Assembly (NCBI RefSeq): GCF_964340395.1
Contig: NC_135551.1
Coordinates: 20,943,503-21,007,502, forward strand
Direction: 5' to 3'
Length of the DNA: 64,000 nucleotides
Origin: Glandiceps talaboti
Lineage: Eukaryota; Hemichordata; Enteropneusta; Spengelidae
Part shown: positions 14,118 to 26,700 of the stretch, in pieces
How positions within the stretch are numbered: position 1 is the stretch's first letter
How the letters are laid out: each line of letters begins with the position of its first letter
Notes under the pieces: generated by a model
Databases searched by the model: none
What the model was told of the DNA's origin: nothing
The model's input: only the letters and a program-made list of their open reading frames with translations
Program-made: the position numbers and the translations under genes

Positions 14118-15528
14118 GGTCACGAATTAGCAATATTCGAATCATGTGTGGTCGATTTCGATATAGGATATCATTACATCACGCTGTCTCTACATGATAT
14201 ATCAGGTAAGTAATCAAATATCATTCGTACGCAGACGAACATTTCCCGCCAAAATTCACAGTAATACACATTTTTTTTTCATTTACTCGCACGTTTTTTT
14301 TTCCTCTTCAAGCTTAAAAGATATTATGGGTTAAAATTAGGATATTTATTTTTTTAATTTTTAATTGATAAAACACAATTCACTGGAAATTGGGGGGGGG
14401 GGTCGCTATTCTTTTCGAAGTAGAAAGACGAGGTAATTTTTAAAATAAATAATTAGAAATCTAAGATAAATACCCATTTCTCATCCATATTGAAAAATTT
14501 CCCGTTCTAGAATGGAACATACATGTATACAAAAAAAAAACATTGTTTGAGTTGTAAATTTAGCCATAAGACTTATGCATCTTTTACAAAACATTTCACG
14601 AAAATTTACCAAAAATTGTCGTCGGATTCGATTTGGAAGCAAACTTTAATAAATTTCGAACAAACTAGGAATAAATATAAACATTAGTTATCAGAAACGG
14701 TTCTTGCCTAGTTTGAATTATTTTGGCGGGAAATACTTGTTACAGAAGAGAAGTTCTTGAACACAGGAATTCTCTTGGCGGGAAAATGTGACAGTAGAAC
14801 TAATACAACTTTATTTTAGTCCAGTGCGTCAATGTATAATATCAAACTACAAAATCATGCTAAGGAAACATTTTGACGACAGAGTTCGATTTGTGTCAGC
14901 ATTCACTGTTTATCCCAAGGGGACAGTATTCTAATTGCTCTCAATGTGGCGGTAAAAGATGACATGGATTCCGTGGATTAGAGTGGACACAAAACATGGT
15001 TCATTTGGGTCTTGTGAATATAAAACACACACATGCAGAGATTTGGCAAGAAATTGTTATATAAAGCGTTGGCGCAGACAAAATACTGAAATTATGAAAT
15101 TTTATGATTTCGACTTCTACAAATATAGCAGTGTGACACATAATGAATGATAGAAAAGAACATGATTACATAATTATTTTGACAATAGAGGCACTGAACC
15201 GGTTGCTATGGCAATGAGGCTTAGAAAAATGGCATTCCTACACTATAACTCGTACGCGGTGCGGTAGTACCACTGACAATGTGGTAGTACACATATGGCC
15301 TCTTATGCAGGCTGCCAACACTGCAGTTCTTCTAACAAAAACCCAAAAAGTGCACCCTCAATAGGATTTGCATATTATATATGCTGTCAGTGCCATTGGT
15401 TCCCTCGAATACTCATTAAATATCGAGCATTCACTAAGCTGAATCAACAGTCCTTTGTCTCATAGGTATTTTTTTATCCCATCAGTTTTCATCTAAATCT
15501 GTCACCAATTTGTTGAGATATCCAGCTT

Positions 15529-15611
<83 letters not shown>

Positions 15612-15891
15612 AACAAACAAACAAACAGGCAAATGGAAAAAGACAGCCTTTGATAGAAACATGACCTCCGTCAAAGCTCGTTAACTAATTAGCAAAATAT
15701 TGAGATTACACGTTAATGCAAAGATAAAGATTATGAGGTGTAAATTGTTCATTGGCCTATTACATTGCAATATATTATATATCTTAACATGTTTTTTTTC
15801 AACTTTTAAATGTTTTAATATTTTACTTTGTCATTTATTTTTGGTTTAGTAAAATTCGAATTTGTATTTTAAACTACCGAACTCTCTCCTG

Positions 15892-15955
<64 letters not shown>

Positions 15956-18911
15956 GTCATCAGTCAGTCAGTCAGTCAGTCAGTCAGTCAGTCAGTCAGT
16001 CAGTCAATCAATCGGGCAGTCAGTCAATCAGTCAGTCAGTCAGTCAGTCCGTCAGACAGTCAGACAGACAGACAGTCAGTCAGTCAGTCAGTCCGTCAAT
16101 CACTCAGGCAATCAGTCAGTCTTTCAGTCAGTCAGTCAGTCAGTCAGTCAATTAGTCAGTCTAACACTAGTAGCGAAAAAGATATATCATCAATCGATCG
16201 ATCAATCAATTTCTGAAGTTAGTATCTTAAACTTATATCTTATAACTTACAGTTTATAACTAAGGCACCAAAAATCGTCAACATTGTCGGTTATCACATG
16301 AAACGTTTTTTTTTTTAAATATTTCAAAAACCTCTTATAAAAATCGAATTGAAGCTTGCCACGAAGCAAGCAGCCTCAGTTAGTGATGTTTCTTTATAAG
16401 TTTATGAGAACCCAAATTAAGTTGCCTTATTTGACAATAAATGAAGTATCATCAAATTGCTGCAAATACATGTAACTTTCTTACACATCATCGATTCTAA
16501 ACCCGGATCTTCTTTTTATTGCCGTGGAATACATAACTCGTAATGTTTTACGGTGAGACACAATTTCACAATTCTGAAATGTTACGGCTGAACAAACATT
16601 TCAAGAACATGACAAAACTTGACGTCCTGGAATATTTCTGAAGACTTCCTTACGGTTCGAAAGAGAACAGCTTTCTATATTTAGCCCTAACTATACGATA
16701 ATTGCGTCTTTTATTTCCCCCTCCAGGTCAAGAAGACTACGAAAGCATGAGAAATTTAACGTATTCTGACGCGGATGCGTTCATAGTATGCTACGATGTC
16801 TCTGGGCGACATTCTCTTAAACACGTGGAGTCAAAGGTACGTTGTACAACTCACACGACATTTTAGTTCATATCATATCATGGATGTGTCGTAGCACAGA
16901 ACACTTATCGCTAATATCTCTCTTAAAACATGCCACACTTGTAGAACGCTAAAACTCATAACATGCTATAAACTCATAATGAACACTTAAAAGTCGACGA
17001 GTTTGCAAGCTTTAAAATGTGTTTTAATGGAGTGACACGTTCCACATTTGTATAATTTGGCGATTTGTCTGATTACATACATGTACATAGGCGACATTTA
17101 TGAGTACTCGCTTAAGAATAAAGTGGCCTGTTCCCGTTGCTCAGTATCGCGTTTTAACTTACAAAACAAATACTTTTAGAAGCTGATTGTTAACTCTGCA
17201 CTTGAAAAGGGTGAATAATAAAATTAATAGTTCATATGCAGTAGACTTGTATTTTTTTCCAGACATTCCTTCTTCATATTTTGAGTACACAAAACTGGAA
17301 AAAAAATAACACGTTTTCGCCGCTGGTCATGGGAAGTGAATTCCAGGAACTCAAAAAGGGTTTGCTAAGATACCATAGAGTACTGAGGTTATGACCTGTA
17401 TGTCGCCGGCCAACTGGGACCGGTGACTGGAGGGGATAAAGTTTACTGTAATGTATTTTTAAAACAATAGTCCCTAGTTATGAAGATAACTGATTAAAGA
17501 AGTTGTTTGTGATTAGGTCAGTCCGGGTCGGCAATTTTCAAGACGAACACAATTCAATGAAAATCTTTGTCTTCTTGACCTTCATGCACGTCTGTTTTCA
17601 AGTTTCCGCGGTTATGTCTGCACATATTTCATTAAACTATCACAGAAGGGGTATTCTGACCGACATTTCGTTTGGTTTTGGCAATATTTTTTTCAAAATA
17701 AAAACATTGACAAGATAAAATAAAATAAAATAAAATAAAATAAAATAAAATAAAATAAAATAAAATAAAATAAAGTAAAGTAAAGTAAAGTAAAGTAAAG
17801 TAAAGTAAAGTAAAGTAAAGTAAAGTAAAGTAAAGTAAAGTAAAGTAAAGTAAAGTAAAGTAAAGTAAAATAAAATAAAATAAAATAAAATAAAATAAAA
17901 TAAAATAAAATAAAATAAAATAAAATAAAATAAGATAAAATAAAATAAAGTAAAATAAAATAAAATAAAATAAAATAAAATAAAATAAAATAAAATAAAA
18001 TAAAATAAAATAAAATAAAATACCGACCTGTATACCCTATTTTCTGAGGCCATGTTATCGGAAATACATAATCATTGTTATTTTTTTCTGTCTAGCCTTA
18101 TAAGTGTCTTTTTTCACTTCACGTTGTCTATAACATCTCATTCATAATACAACCATCTATCATCAGGTTACTTAGAGGTCACCGTTACCTATTTATCAAG
18201 ATTTCAGATTTACACATCATTACAAAGAGTCGTGTCATTGGGGAATAGAGTGTCCATGAATCATGCATGTCACGGAATGAACCATTTCGCACACTTTCCA
18301 TATAACTATCACTTGGTGGCGCTGCACAATGTCATCAATGATATACCGATAGGTACATTCGATCACGTACGCATAAAAACAACTCTCATTGCAATTGCCA
18401 ACGTTAGCCCTTTTGAATTGGCCACACAGTATACGATGTAAGGCTTGTCAATAGTCTTCATTCAAAGCAGTATAGTTTATCATATTGAACGTAAATTTGC
18501 ATAAGCGAATACTTATTAGCCTCACAATGTGTACTAGATACGTTTATTTTCTCTGACAGCCAATTCCAGTATACTAGTACTACCAAACCAGAGTGACTAT
18601 AGAGTTTTAATTAGCTAGGCCGTACGATATTGTTTACTACCAAACCAGAGTGACTATAGAGTTTTAATTAGGCAGTGCGATGTTTTTTTTATACCTCTCA
18701 AACAAGGTTTGTCACTCGCAAGCCAATACTAGCATTAGTAAAGACTAAAGTGGTATATTTTATCTGACTGTGAACACAAATCAACATCACTGTTGGATAA
18801 AACAATGAAGGTTCAAACACAAAACTGTTTATTAGTTTTCAGAGTGAGATAAAACACCTAAACATTTCATTTTCGAGCGCTCTATCAGTGTCTGTATTTT
18901 GTGTAATTTGT

Positions 18912-18961
<50 letters not shown>

Positions 18962-19941
18962 GTTATAATTTGAGATGTATTAAACATTGTGCCGCCCAAT
19001 TGTTTAGTAGTAGCATGTAGGACTTCATATTAAACGGGATTCGAACGAACTCTGTGAATAGCCGACGTTCTATTCCATGCCGGCCATTTAATTCGTGTAC
19101 TTACAATTTTGTTGGGTACGTATTTTCTCATCAGTGGCTGCCAGAGATTAGACATCGATGTGGTGAAGATGTTCCATTTGTGTTAGTCGGATGTAAAGAA
19201 GATTTGAGGCAAACACACAATAATAATGACTTATATAAAACAGCTCTAGAGATGGTTACCCACAAAGAGGTAGGTACTTAAAACTAATCTCACTTAAACC
19301 GTTAAAGGGAATGAATGTCTAGTCAGGCTTATTTCTGTATTTGTACGGTCTCGGTTACCCAGCCTCTTGCCGTTGAGGGCGTAACCCTTAATGGCAAGCT
19401 GAGAGGCTGGGTAACCAAGACAAGCCTTTCTATTTTTTACTGCTAATAACCTACATATGGTAACGGGTGGTTCCTCAACAACTTAGGGTTTATGGGAAAA
19501 CTCTGGTGATGAAATCATATTTACCACAGTCTGTACATCTTGAAAAATATAAAGAAAAACACAAACAACATCAATACAACGATTTGATGGGTATTTTCTT
19601 TCTAAACAGCTTTTTTCGTGTTCCTGAAAGTGACTCACAATTTGGCTTACTTGATATCGAAGTTCATACATAACTTTAGGCCTATCAGACAAAATATTCT
19701 ATATTGGGCGTCTACACGCGGTCACACGTACTTTAATTTACTTGTATAACTTGACTTTGACCTTCCATCTTTGACCTTGCAGATTGACCGAGTCGCAGAG
19801 AAGTTTGGTGCTTACTCACAATATGAATGCTCAGCAAAAACAGGACGCAATATTCGACAAGTGTTCGAAGCAGCTGCCAAAGCGTGGTTGGAAACACGAG
19901 AGGACTTGTACAGTTTTTTCACAGAGGGTCTTTACGCTTAA
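14118..19941 (+). CDS. divergent Rho-family small GTPase (5' end uncertain)
   Basis: Four exons are clear: 14118-14205, 16727-16836, 19135-19269 and 19783-19941 (stop TAA 19939-19941). All have AG/GT borders, and the phases join correctly. The protein reads through the Rho fold: switch I (HELAIFESCVVDF), the G3 motif as D-I-S-G-Q-E, the Rho-type CYDVSGRHSL strand, a tryptophan-led helix (WLPEIRHRC), the G4 motif VGCKEDLR and the G5 motif ECSAK. These match Rho/Rac/Rnd proteins, which switch between GTP and GDP to control actin and NADPH oxidase. Oddities: the switch I threonine that normally binds magnesium (Rho T37) is alanine. G4 has Cys before Lys, as in Rnd proteins. The C terminus ends in acidic and aromatic residues (ETREDLYSFFTEGLYA) with no CAAX box or polybasic tail, so prenylation is not expected. 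The switch II glutamine is kept. The exon encoding the N terminus is uncertain; see 12449-12541. It is probably a poorly hydrolysing or non-cycling Rho relative. I cannot assign an orthologue. Confidence 0.85.
15530..15627. repeat. (ACAG)n then (ACAA)n microsatellite
   Basis: About 19 ACAG units followed by about five ACAA units, within the Rho-like gene intron 14206-16726. Confidence 0.95.
15892..16163. repeat. (AATC)n to (AGTC)n tetranucleotide tract
   Basis: A pure AATC block of about 15 units changes into a longer, variant-rich AGTC block with ACAG, GGC and TCCG interruptions. The Asn-Gln-Ser frame over it is an artefact. Intronic. Confidence 0.95.
17714..18021. repeat. (TAAAA)n/(TAAAG)n pentanucleotide array, about 61 units
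   Basis: TAAAA units flank a central block of about 20 TAAAG units, with single TAAGA and TAAAG variants in the right TAAAA block. The Phe-Tyr-Leu frame on the minus strand is a repeat artefact. The array lies in the Rho-like gene intron 16837-19134. Confidence 0.97.
18579..18671 (+). repeat. 36-bp direct duplication
   Basis: The same 36 bases, starting ACTACCAAACCAGAG, occur at 18579-18614 and 18636-18671 with a 21-base spacer. The copies are identical, so the duplication is young. It lies in the intron before the G4-motif exon. Confidence 0.9.
18912..18960. repeat. (CAA)n microsatellite
   Basis: About 16 CAA units, intronic in the Rho-like gene. Confidence 0.95.
19346..19422. repeat. small foldback element, copy 1
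   Basis: Arms GGTTACCCAGCCTCT (19353-19367) and its exact complement (19402-19416) can pair, and further imperfect pairing extends on both sides. The outer sequence GGTCTCGGTTACCCAG and the internal TGCC recur at 34751-34836, so this is one member of a small family. It lies in the last intron of the Rho-like gene. Confidence 0.8.
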
Positions 19942-20947
19942 TATATATTTCTGAGTTTGTCAGACATGGACACCTCTACTTCATGGATTTACCTTCAAGT
20001 TTATTTACACGTAGTATGTTCACTAACACAGAAACAGGCTACTTTACATTTTACGTTAATTGTGTGCCAAAATATACTCATTGTACAAGAACTTCATGTT
20101 GATCATCGATCAGCGGAGAATCGAGATAGAGCAACAATGAAGATGGCCAACTCTCACCGAGTGATGGCGTGATCTACTTGAACTAATAACTCTAACGTAT
20201 TTTGAATGAAATTACATTGATTGTAACAATAATATTCAATATTCAAAAAAAGAATTATTTTCAGTACCAAAAACATACAAATCGCAAGTTACATAAATTA
20301 TGTTTTTCATATTTTTTTTTTAAAAGAAAAAAAGAATATACCTTCTTTTTGCAAAATGTTTATGTTACACTTGATATTTTCTGTCAAAAGTGTTTTGTAT
20401 CGTACAACAAGTCTTATTTCCTTACTTTCCATCCAAGCTGTTCCGAAGCTTGGCGACAAATGAAAAGCCTGAACAGTTGTCGATGAAGGGCGCCACCAGC
20501 GGCAGTTGCAAATTAAACGGCAAGACACTAAGTTGGAAGTCCTCACACTTCAGTAGCATGTAGTTTATATATGTATTCTAAATTTTCCACGAATTCGTTC
20601 AATCGTCCTTTTTTTCTTTTAGTTTTCATATTCACTATAGAATGAACTTGAACCAGCCATTTGCACTTACAGAAGCAAGTGTGACGTCGCGACCACTGTA
20701 GTGTCTAGTACGCGTGAGTCAGTGATTCAGAACTTGTAAAATGAACATCATGCATTGTCCAGAATTGAAAAGGTCGTATATATATAAAACATCCTTAGTA
20801 TCTAAATGAATATATTTGAAATTACCAATACTTTTAAAGGACAACTATAAGACAGAAAATAGTATATTGTCAACTGAACTTTCAAATTTTCAACTTTTGG
20901 TCAAAAGAACCATGTTGTCTATGTATTCAATTTTTACTACTAAATAT

Positions 20948-20997
<50 letters not shown>

Positions 20998-23749
20998 GAA
21001 TTTTTCGGTCGTCAATAAATTTAAATTACCGAAGTATGTACGTTTGAAATCATATATCAATACAAGTGAGTGAAGTCGTGCATTTTGTTGTTGGTGAGGG
21101 ATGGGGGAGGGGGAGGGGGGAGGGGGCTGGGTCAAGCTGATTAAAATATGGTATACAGGAGGCGATCAGGTTAAAAAATGTAAACATGTACTAAGAAGGT
21201 CAATTCAGGCAAAATAACGAAGGTAAAATAGTAATGAACGATTAACCGACATCTACATCGGATTTTAATCAGATTGAGCATAGACCCAACAAATAAAATA
21301 CAAGTAAAAACAAATAGTGGAATACGGTGAAGAATGAAATACGGATATTTAAATAAAGATCAGAATCAGACTCAGAATCAATACGTTTAAAGAAAATAAT
21401 ACTGGTAAATAATCAACCGTGAAGAGGAGGGCGAAACACTTAGTCGAACTTCCTGTGGATCACCGTTCCAGATGTGACCAAATAAGTGTCTATAGTTTGT
21501 TACAGTCTAGATCTGTGATCACACGGTTCCGTTAGAAAAAAAATGAATTCCTGTTTAATGTCTGTATATTTGAGTGCAGTATTTGAAAGCAGTTGGAGTT
21601 ATTCAAGTTGTCATGTACTTTTCCACACACTACATGGTTGCTATGTTGGTAATCAACAAAGTTCTTTTGGTCTCTGTAGTATGAGATATATGTCATAATC
21701 TAGTCGTATTCCAACAACAGCTTTTGATCAGATGGACTGGGGTGAAACTTATGTGTGAACTTGTCTAGTGCTATTACAATCTTACTTTGCAAATTGTGTG
21801 ATATTTTCCAATCTAACGTCTAAACAATCAATACATGTCGCTGTGCTGTATTCTCGACAGGACTGTGAGTGATACTTCCATGCCTACTACACTGACCGCT
21901 GTACCGGTCAGTTCAGTTCAGTGGGTTCACTTGTAAGTTTCGGCTTTGAATAGCAGAATGCATAGGTATGGGTTTTCATTGTTTACGATAGCTATTAGCA
22001 CCCCTGATATGTACCGCGGTCTAGTTTCCGTTGGCGCGCCAATCATTAACCAATCAGAGTTACGCTTATCATGTCACGTGACTAGTTTTACTATTTGTAT
22101 TGCTCTGAGGTTTCCGGTGGTGGTGTGTGGTTGTAGTATTTTTCACACATTGTGATCACGACTTAAAATCCTGCACGCACATCGAAACATCACAATGTAA
22201 CGTGGGTAGATTAATGTGCATCCTGACTTTACATCAAAATCGACCGTAAACAGAAAACCATCTATAGTGCATCGGCAACTTTGGTGGTAAACGAAACCAG
22301 GCAGGGGGATCCCGGGAAGCCGCTGTCAAAAAGTCGACCTCTATTTTGAATATGGCTTCCTCTATTACGGAGAGCGTCGTAACGGAGAAATGTAACCATG
22401 CAGCTGTGTAAAGTAACTGTACATACTATATATCTACACCTGTCTACAACATATTCCAGAACTGTATTATTCATGCACAGAATTAAAGGTGAGTATTTTC
22501 GTCTTTGTTCATAAACAGAGGTGGTCTCTCTGGAATTTGTGTGGGGTAAAAAAAATGCACAAAATACAACTCCAGCAAACAACAACACAACGGGGACATT
22601 ATTAACCACGTGTGCTTCTCTTGTCTCGGTGTACTTAAGCCATGCTTTTGGTCTATAAAGAATGTTAAAAGTGTAGGCTTCAATGACTGGTTAATGGTTG
22701 TAAAACAGTGTAATTTGCAATGCTATTTTTGACCGATGCTAGAAATCACATCTGCGGTTATCAGCAGACGTCACGTGATCAGAGAACATCAAAATATTGC
22801 TGATGTGATGATGCATGGCAGTGTTGTTGATTCCATTGCTATATGATAACAACACCGCTATAAACATTGCGGCTTTTTGTACCAGCATAGTTATTTATTT
22901 TAAATATATTACACATTGGTTAAAGGAAGATGGATATATCAAATTCTACTCCAGAGTCGTAATACATTTGTAAATTCTACGGCCATGAAAGTGTGACCTT
23001 TTCAGCGATACTCCCTGCAACAGACGACGGTGCATTCTGTTTACATTGTAACATTGTTGATCAGAAAAGGAACTAGTATGTACTGCATGATGCATCAATC
23101 AGTTTAAAATGAAGGCATTTATTTGAAGATATATGACTGATCAGATATTTGTCTAGATTAGCCATGTATAGTGTGGTCAACATACAAGTAAACATTTTCA
23201 TTTTCAAGGGCATATCAGGTCACAGGAAGTATTTGATGTGAAATACTTTTAATTAGATTATGGAAGTATCACCGACCATGATTAGATATTGAAGATTTTT
23301 TGTCATTTATTTTCCATTTATGTCAAAATAAGTCATCCTGTCAAATTTTTCCTTCAAGTATTTTAATTAAAATCCCTTGGTTGAATATCAAATCTTAGTT
23401 AACCTAGTTTTCATTTATTGAACTGTGTTACTTGGAAGTGTGAAAATTCAGAAAAAGTTGACAGCACCATGAAAAATTGGAGTGTATATAATCCAATTTG
23501 GGTGTAGATGTAGTCATCCTTTATTGTTAGCTTGTGATGAAAATGAATGTGTTGTTTGAATTGTTTCATTAAAATTATGTTTTATATGTTTGGATAATTT
23601 TCTCTTTTCCAAAATTGTTCGGGTTGACCTTTATGTTCTTGTAAAGTCAGTTTTCACCTATAAAAATCTACACATTCTTCAGACTTCTACATTTCTAATC
23701 TTTCAGTGTGTTTGTAAATGATTTTTTTTTCTCTATCATTTACTTACAG
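19942..23749. other. intergenic stretch between the Rho-like and GT/TRADD-N genes
   Basis: No coding exon was recognised. The first part probably holds the 3' UTR of the Rho-like gene. A (GTT)n repeat lies at 20949-20998 and a G-rich patch near 21095-21127. Around 22065-22085 there is a palindromic E-box-like core (GTCACGTGAC). Together with nearby GC-rich sequence this could mark a promoter of the downstream gene, but nothing confirms that. Confidence 0.5.
20949..20998. repeat. (GTT)n microsatellite
   Basis: About 16 GTT units. The poly-Leu or poly-Asn frames over it are artefacts. Confidence 0.95.
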
Positions 23750-23774
23750 ATGTAGTCTTGGTGTGTAGGTAACT

Positions 23775-26700
23775 ATGATGCAGTCTGTCATCACTGTTGC
23801 CGAGTCATGGAACAGAGTCGGGAATGCACAAACCACCATCAACACCCAGCTTGCCATCAGCCTGGTACAGAAACACCACACATACTGTGTTGTATTAGAG
23901 ACTAGTAAGGAGCAGATCGCGGATGCAGCTGCTCATGGCGTGGATCTTGTCACTCCCTCCTTAGCTGATGGTTTATTAGATGCACTCGGTAACCAGGAAC
24001 AGACATCTTCATTTCATTGGTTGTATTTCCCAGAAAATTACTATACCTCACTGCCAAAGATAAAAAATGTAGGCGCTATTATTGTGCACTGCCCCGGAAC
24101 CTACCAGGCTGCGTTTGCAATGAAGAAACTTTTTCCAGATGCCAAGATAATTTTGATCAACCATGCGCCGTCAAAACCAGATGATGAAACTACACATTTA
24201 AAATGTATGAAATACATCGACACTGTGTTTTCAGTCGGTCCAAAGGTGTTTAGTCATTATGAAAAGATCTATCGTGCTAGGCCGATCACACATGAACTGT
24301 ATTTGCCAAGACCAGACCAAGTTTATTTTGACTTAGATATAGACGTTAGTACGTTAGAAGAAAAAAAGAACAAGCAGATACTAATGAACGCTGTTAGTAG
24401 AAGTGATGAAGATTTATCGAATCGAATGATTGGAAGTGCTCTAGATAAAGCAGCTGATTTGTTTGAGAAGATGAACATTGATGTACTCGTATGGTGTGTT
24501 CGTAGATCACCAGAACTCAGCTCTAATGAGATTAAATCAGCTTTAAAAACGCACATAAAAGAATCACAGCTGGATCCAAATGTGTATTCACCCTATGGCT
24601 CTCAAGATGAATTGTTCAGTGATTTGCGACAAAGTTATGTTTTCATCGCGAGGCCTGACGAGCCATACGGAATTGAGGGTCTACCAGCCATCTGCTCAGG
24701 ACTACCAGTAATAGTGCCAAAGACAAGTGGTTTGGCATATTTTCTCAAAGAGTACTTTGCGGAGTGTGTGGACTATTTCTTGTATGACGACACTTCTTCC
24801 TCTTCTAAGGAATTGTCAGATTTGATCATCAAGATTACCCGACACCCAACAGTTGTTGCCAAGAAGATGAAAGAATTAAGGGGACTATTTAAAAAGAATA
24901 ACTTCATCACAAAGACCCATGAGAAATTCATTGATTGCTGTCAAGTACGTCAACCCATTAAACCAGAAATAAGGAAACCTGCTATAGGGGGTAAGTTTAT
25001 ACAGTGTTGTTAAAAAGGATTGGGAACCTGGATACCTTGGGGGTGGGGAAGGCTAAAGTTAAACAATATTTGTTCCATGATAAATCCGTGTGAAAATAGA
25101 ATTAATTTTACTGCTAAATTCTATTATATGTAGTAAAGGCCCCTTTATTTCAAATCAATAGTTACTCATAAAAATTACATGGCTATAATGCCTAATAAAA
25201 AACAATTGTGTGGTTCCCATTATGCTCAATTGTAGACTAGGTGGTGTAGGTAGATTTTTTGTTTTATTATATATATTTTTTTCATGTGTGAGTGTAGTTC
25301 AGGTGTTCCGTTGTTTTCCATATAGTCTCTGTGTTATTGGTTTCTTCTCATCAGATGTAGAGCTGTTACAGATTAGAAGAACAGTGTTATATTATCTTGT
25401 TAGTTGATATATGTCAGTTTCTGCATCCACTATTTCTGGCGAGACTTTGCAATTTGTGCAATTTCATTATTTTGTCTTTATTTGAGTCTGCTGCTGAAAA
25501 ACTAGGTGGGGTCAGGTAACCGGAACCACACAATTTTTTTATTAGGCCCTAGTACAACACTGCAGTCAAGCACTGATTACATGTATGTGTATCAGCTAAA
25601 ATGCAAAAGTAGCAAGTTGTCTTTTGCTGAAATTTGTGTGCACCAAACAATACATTCACAGTTTGTTTTGTCACCATTGACCATGATCCCCATAGGACTT
25701 TTAAAACTATTAAAATGTGAGGTGGTATAATCTTAAAATCAAGAGGGATAGAATGTTTACCAACCTATCAGACATTAATACAAAACATAATTGGCTTATT
25801 ACAATCATTGTCACTATAACAACATAATACAAAGTAAAGCATTTTCTGTATGTACCACAATCGTTTACAGCATCCATATCAAGTGTAAAAGTATACTGTT
25901 TCATTTGCCAATTGACCACATAAGAAAGGCCACATGCTAGGCTTGTAAATAAACCAATTGAAACAGTACTCTTTTACACTTGATATGAATGCTATAAATG
26001 AGTGTAGCACATAGAGAAAGTGCTTTACTTTTAGTGTTACTCGTTGTACATGTACAAACAATGTACATGTACATGTAGGTACTCAGGGGGATTGTCAAAC
26101 CAAGTGAGATTGAACGCTCAGTGTTGAAGTGCTTTGTAACTTGAGCTGTGGGATATTTTACATCAAGGGTTCTCTGTATGCTAAAGTGACTGGTCTTTAT
26201 CAAGTAGTAGGTACATGTACCTCCCCTTCATTACTTAAGAACTAGAGACAATATGTTCATTTGTTATGAAAATATACAATGAATCTAGAATGATTCTTAT
26301 CTGGGGAGAGCATTTTTATGAATCATATTCTCACACACTCTCAAACACATTTTTGTAGAAAATGAAATGAATAAAAGTGATCATTTATTAAAGCATAAGT
26401 TGGTCATCATATCCCTAGGAACCTGGTACTAGGTAGGATAGATGTTACAATTTGAAGGATGTAATCCTATGCACTTATGGAGGCTGTAATGGAATGTATG
26501 TATGTTCCCCAGGGAGTTGAGGAAGTAGAGAGTGCCATTGTGCCATTATTGGTACATGTATATGTCCGCACTAATAACTATAACACTTTAGCGCAGTGTT
26601 TGTAAGCGCTATATAAAAACTAACATTCTTGTGGTTATTATTTTACTTTATCCATATTTTGAGGATACCATTACATGTATCTAATGTCATAATTCAATTG

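Noticed and set aside
17640-18053. 137-codon Phe/Tyr/Leu frame on the minus strand
   Set aside because: Entirely produced by the TAAAA/TAAAG array.
22262-22683. Minus-strand frames of 115 and 66 codons upstream of the GT/TRADD-N gene
   Set aside because: No similarity to any family I know, and overlapping frames in the same AT-rich DNA.
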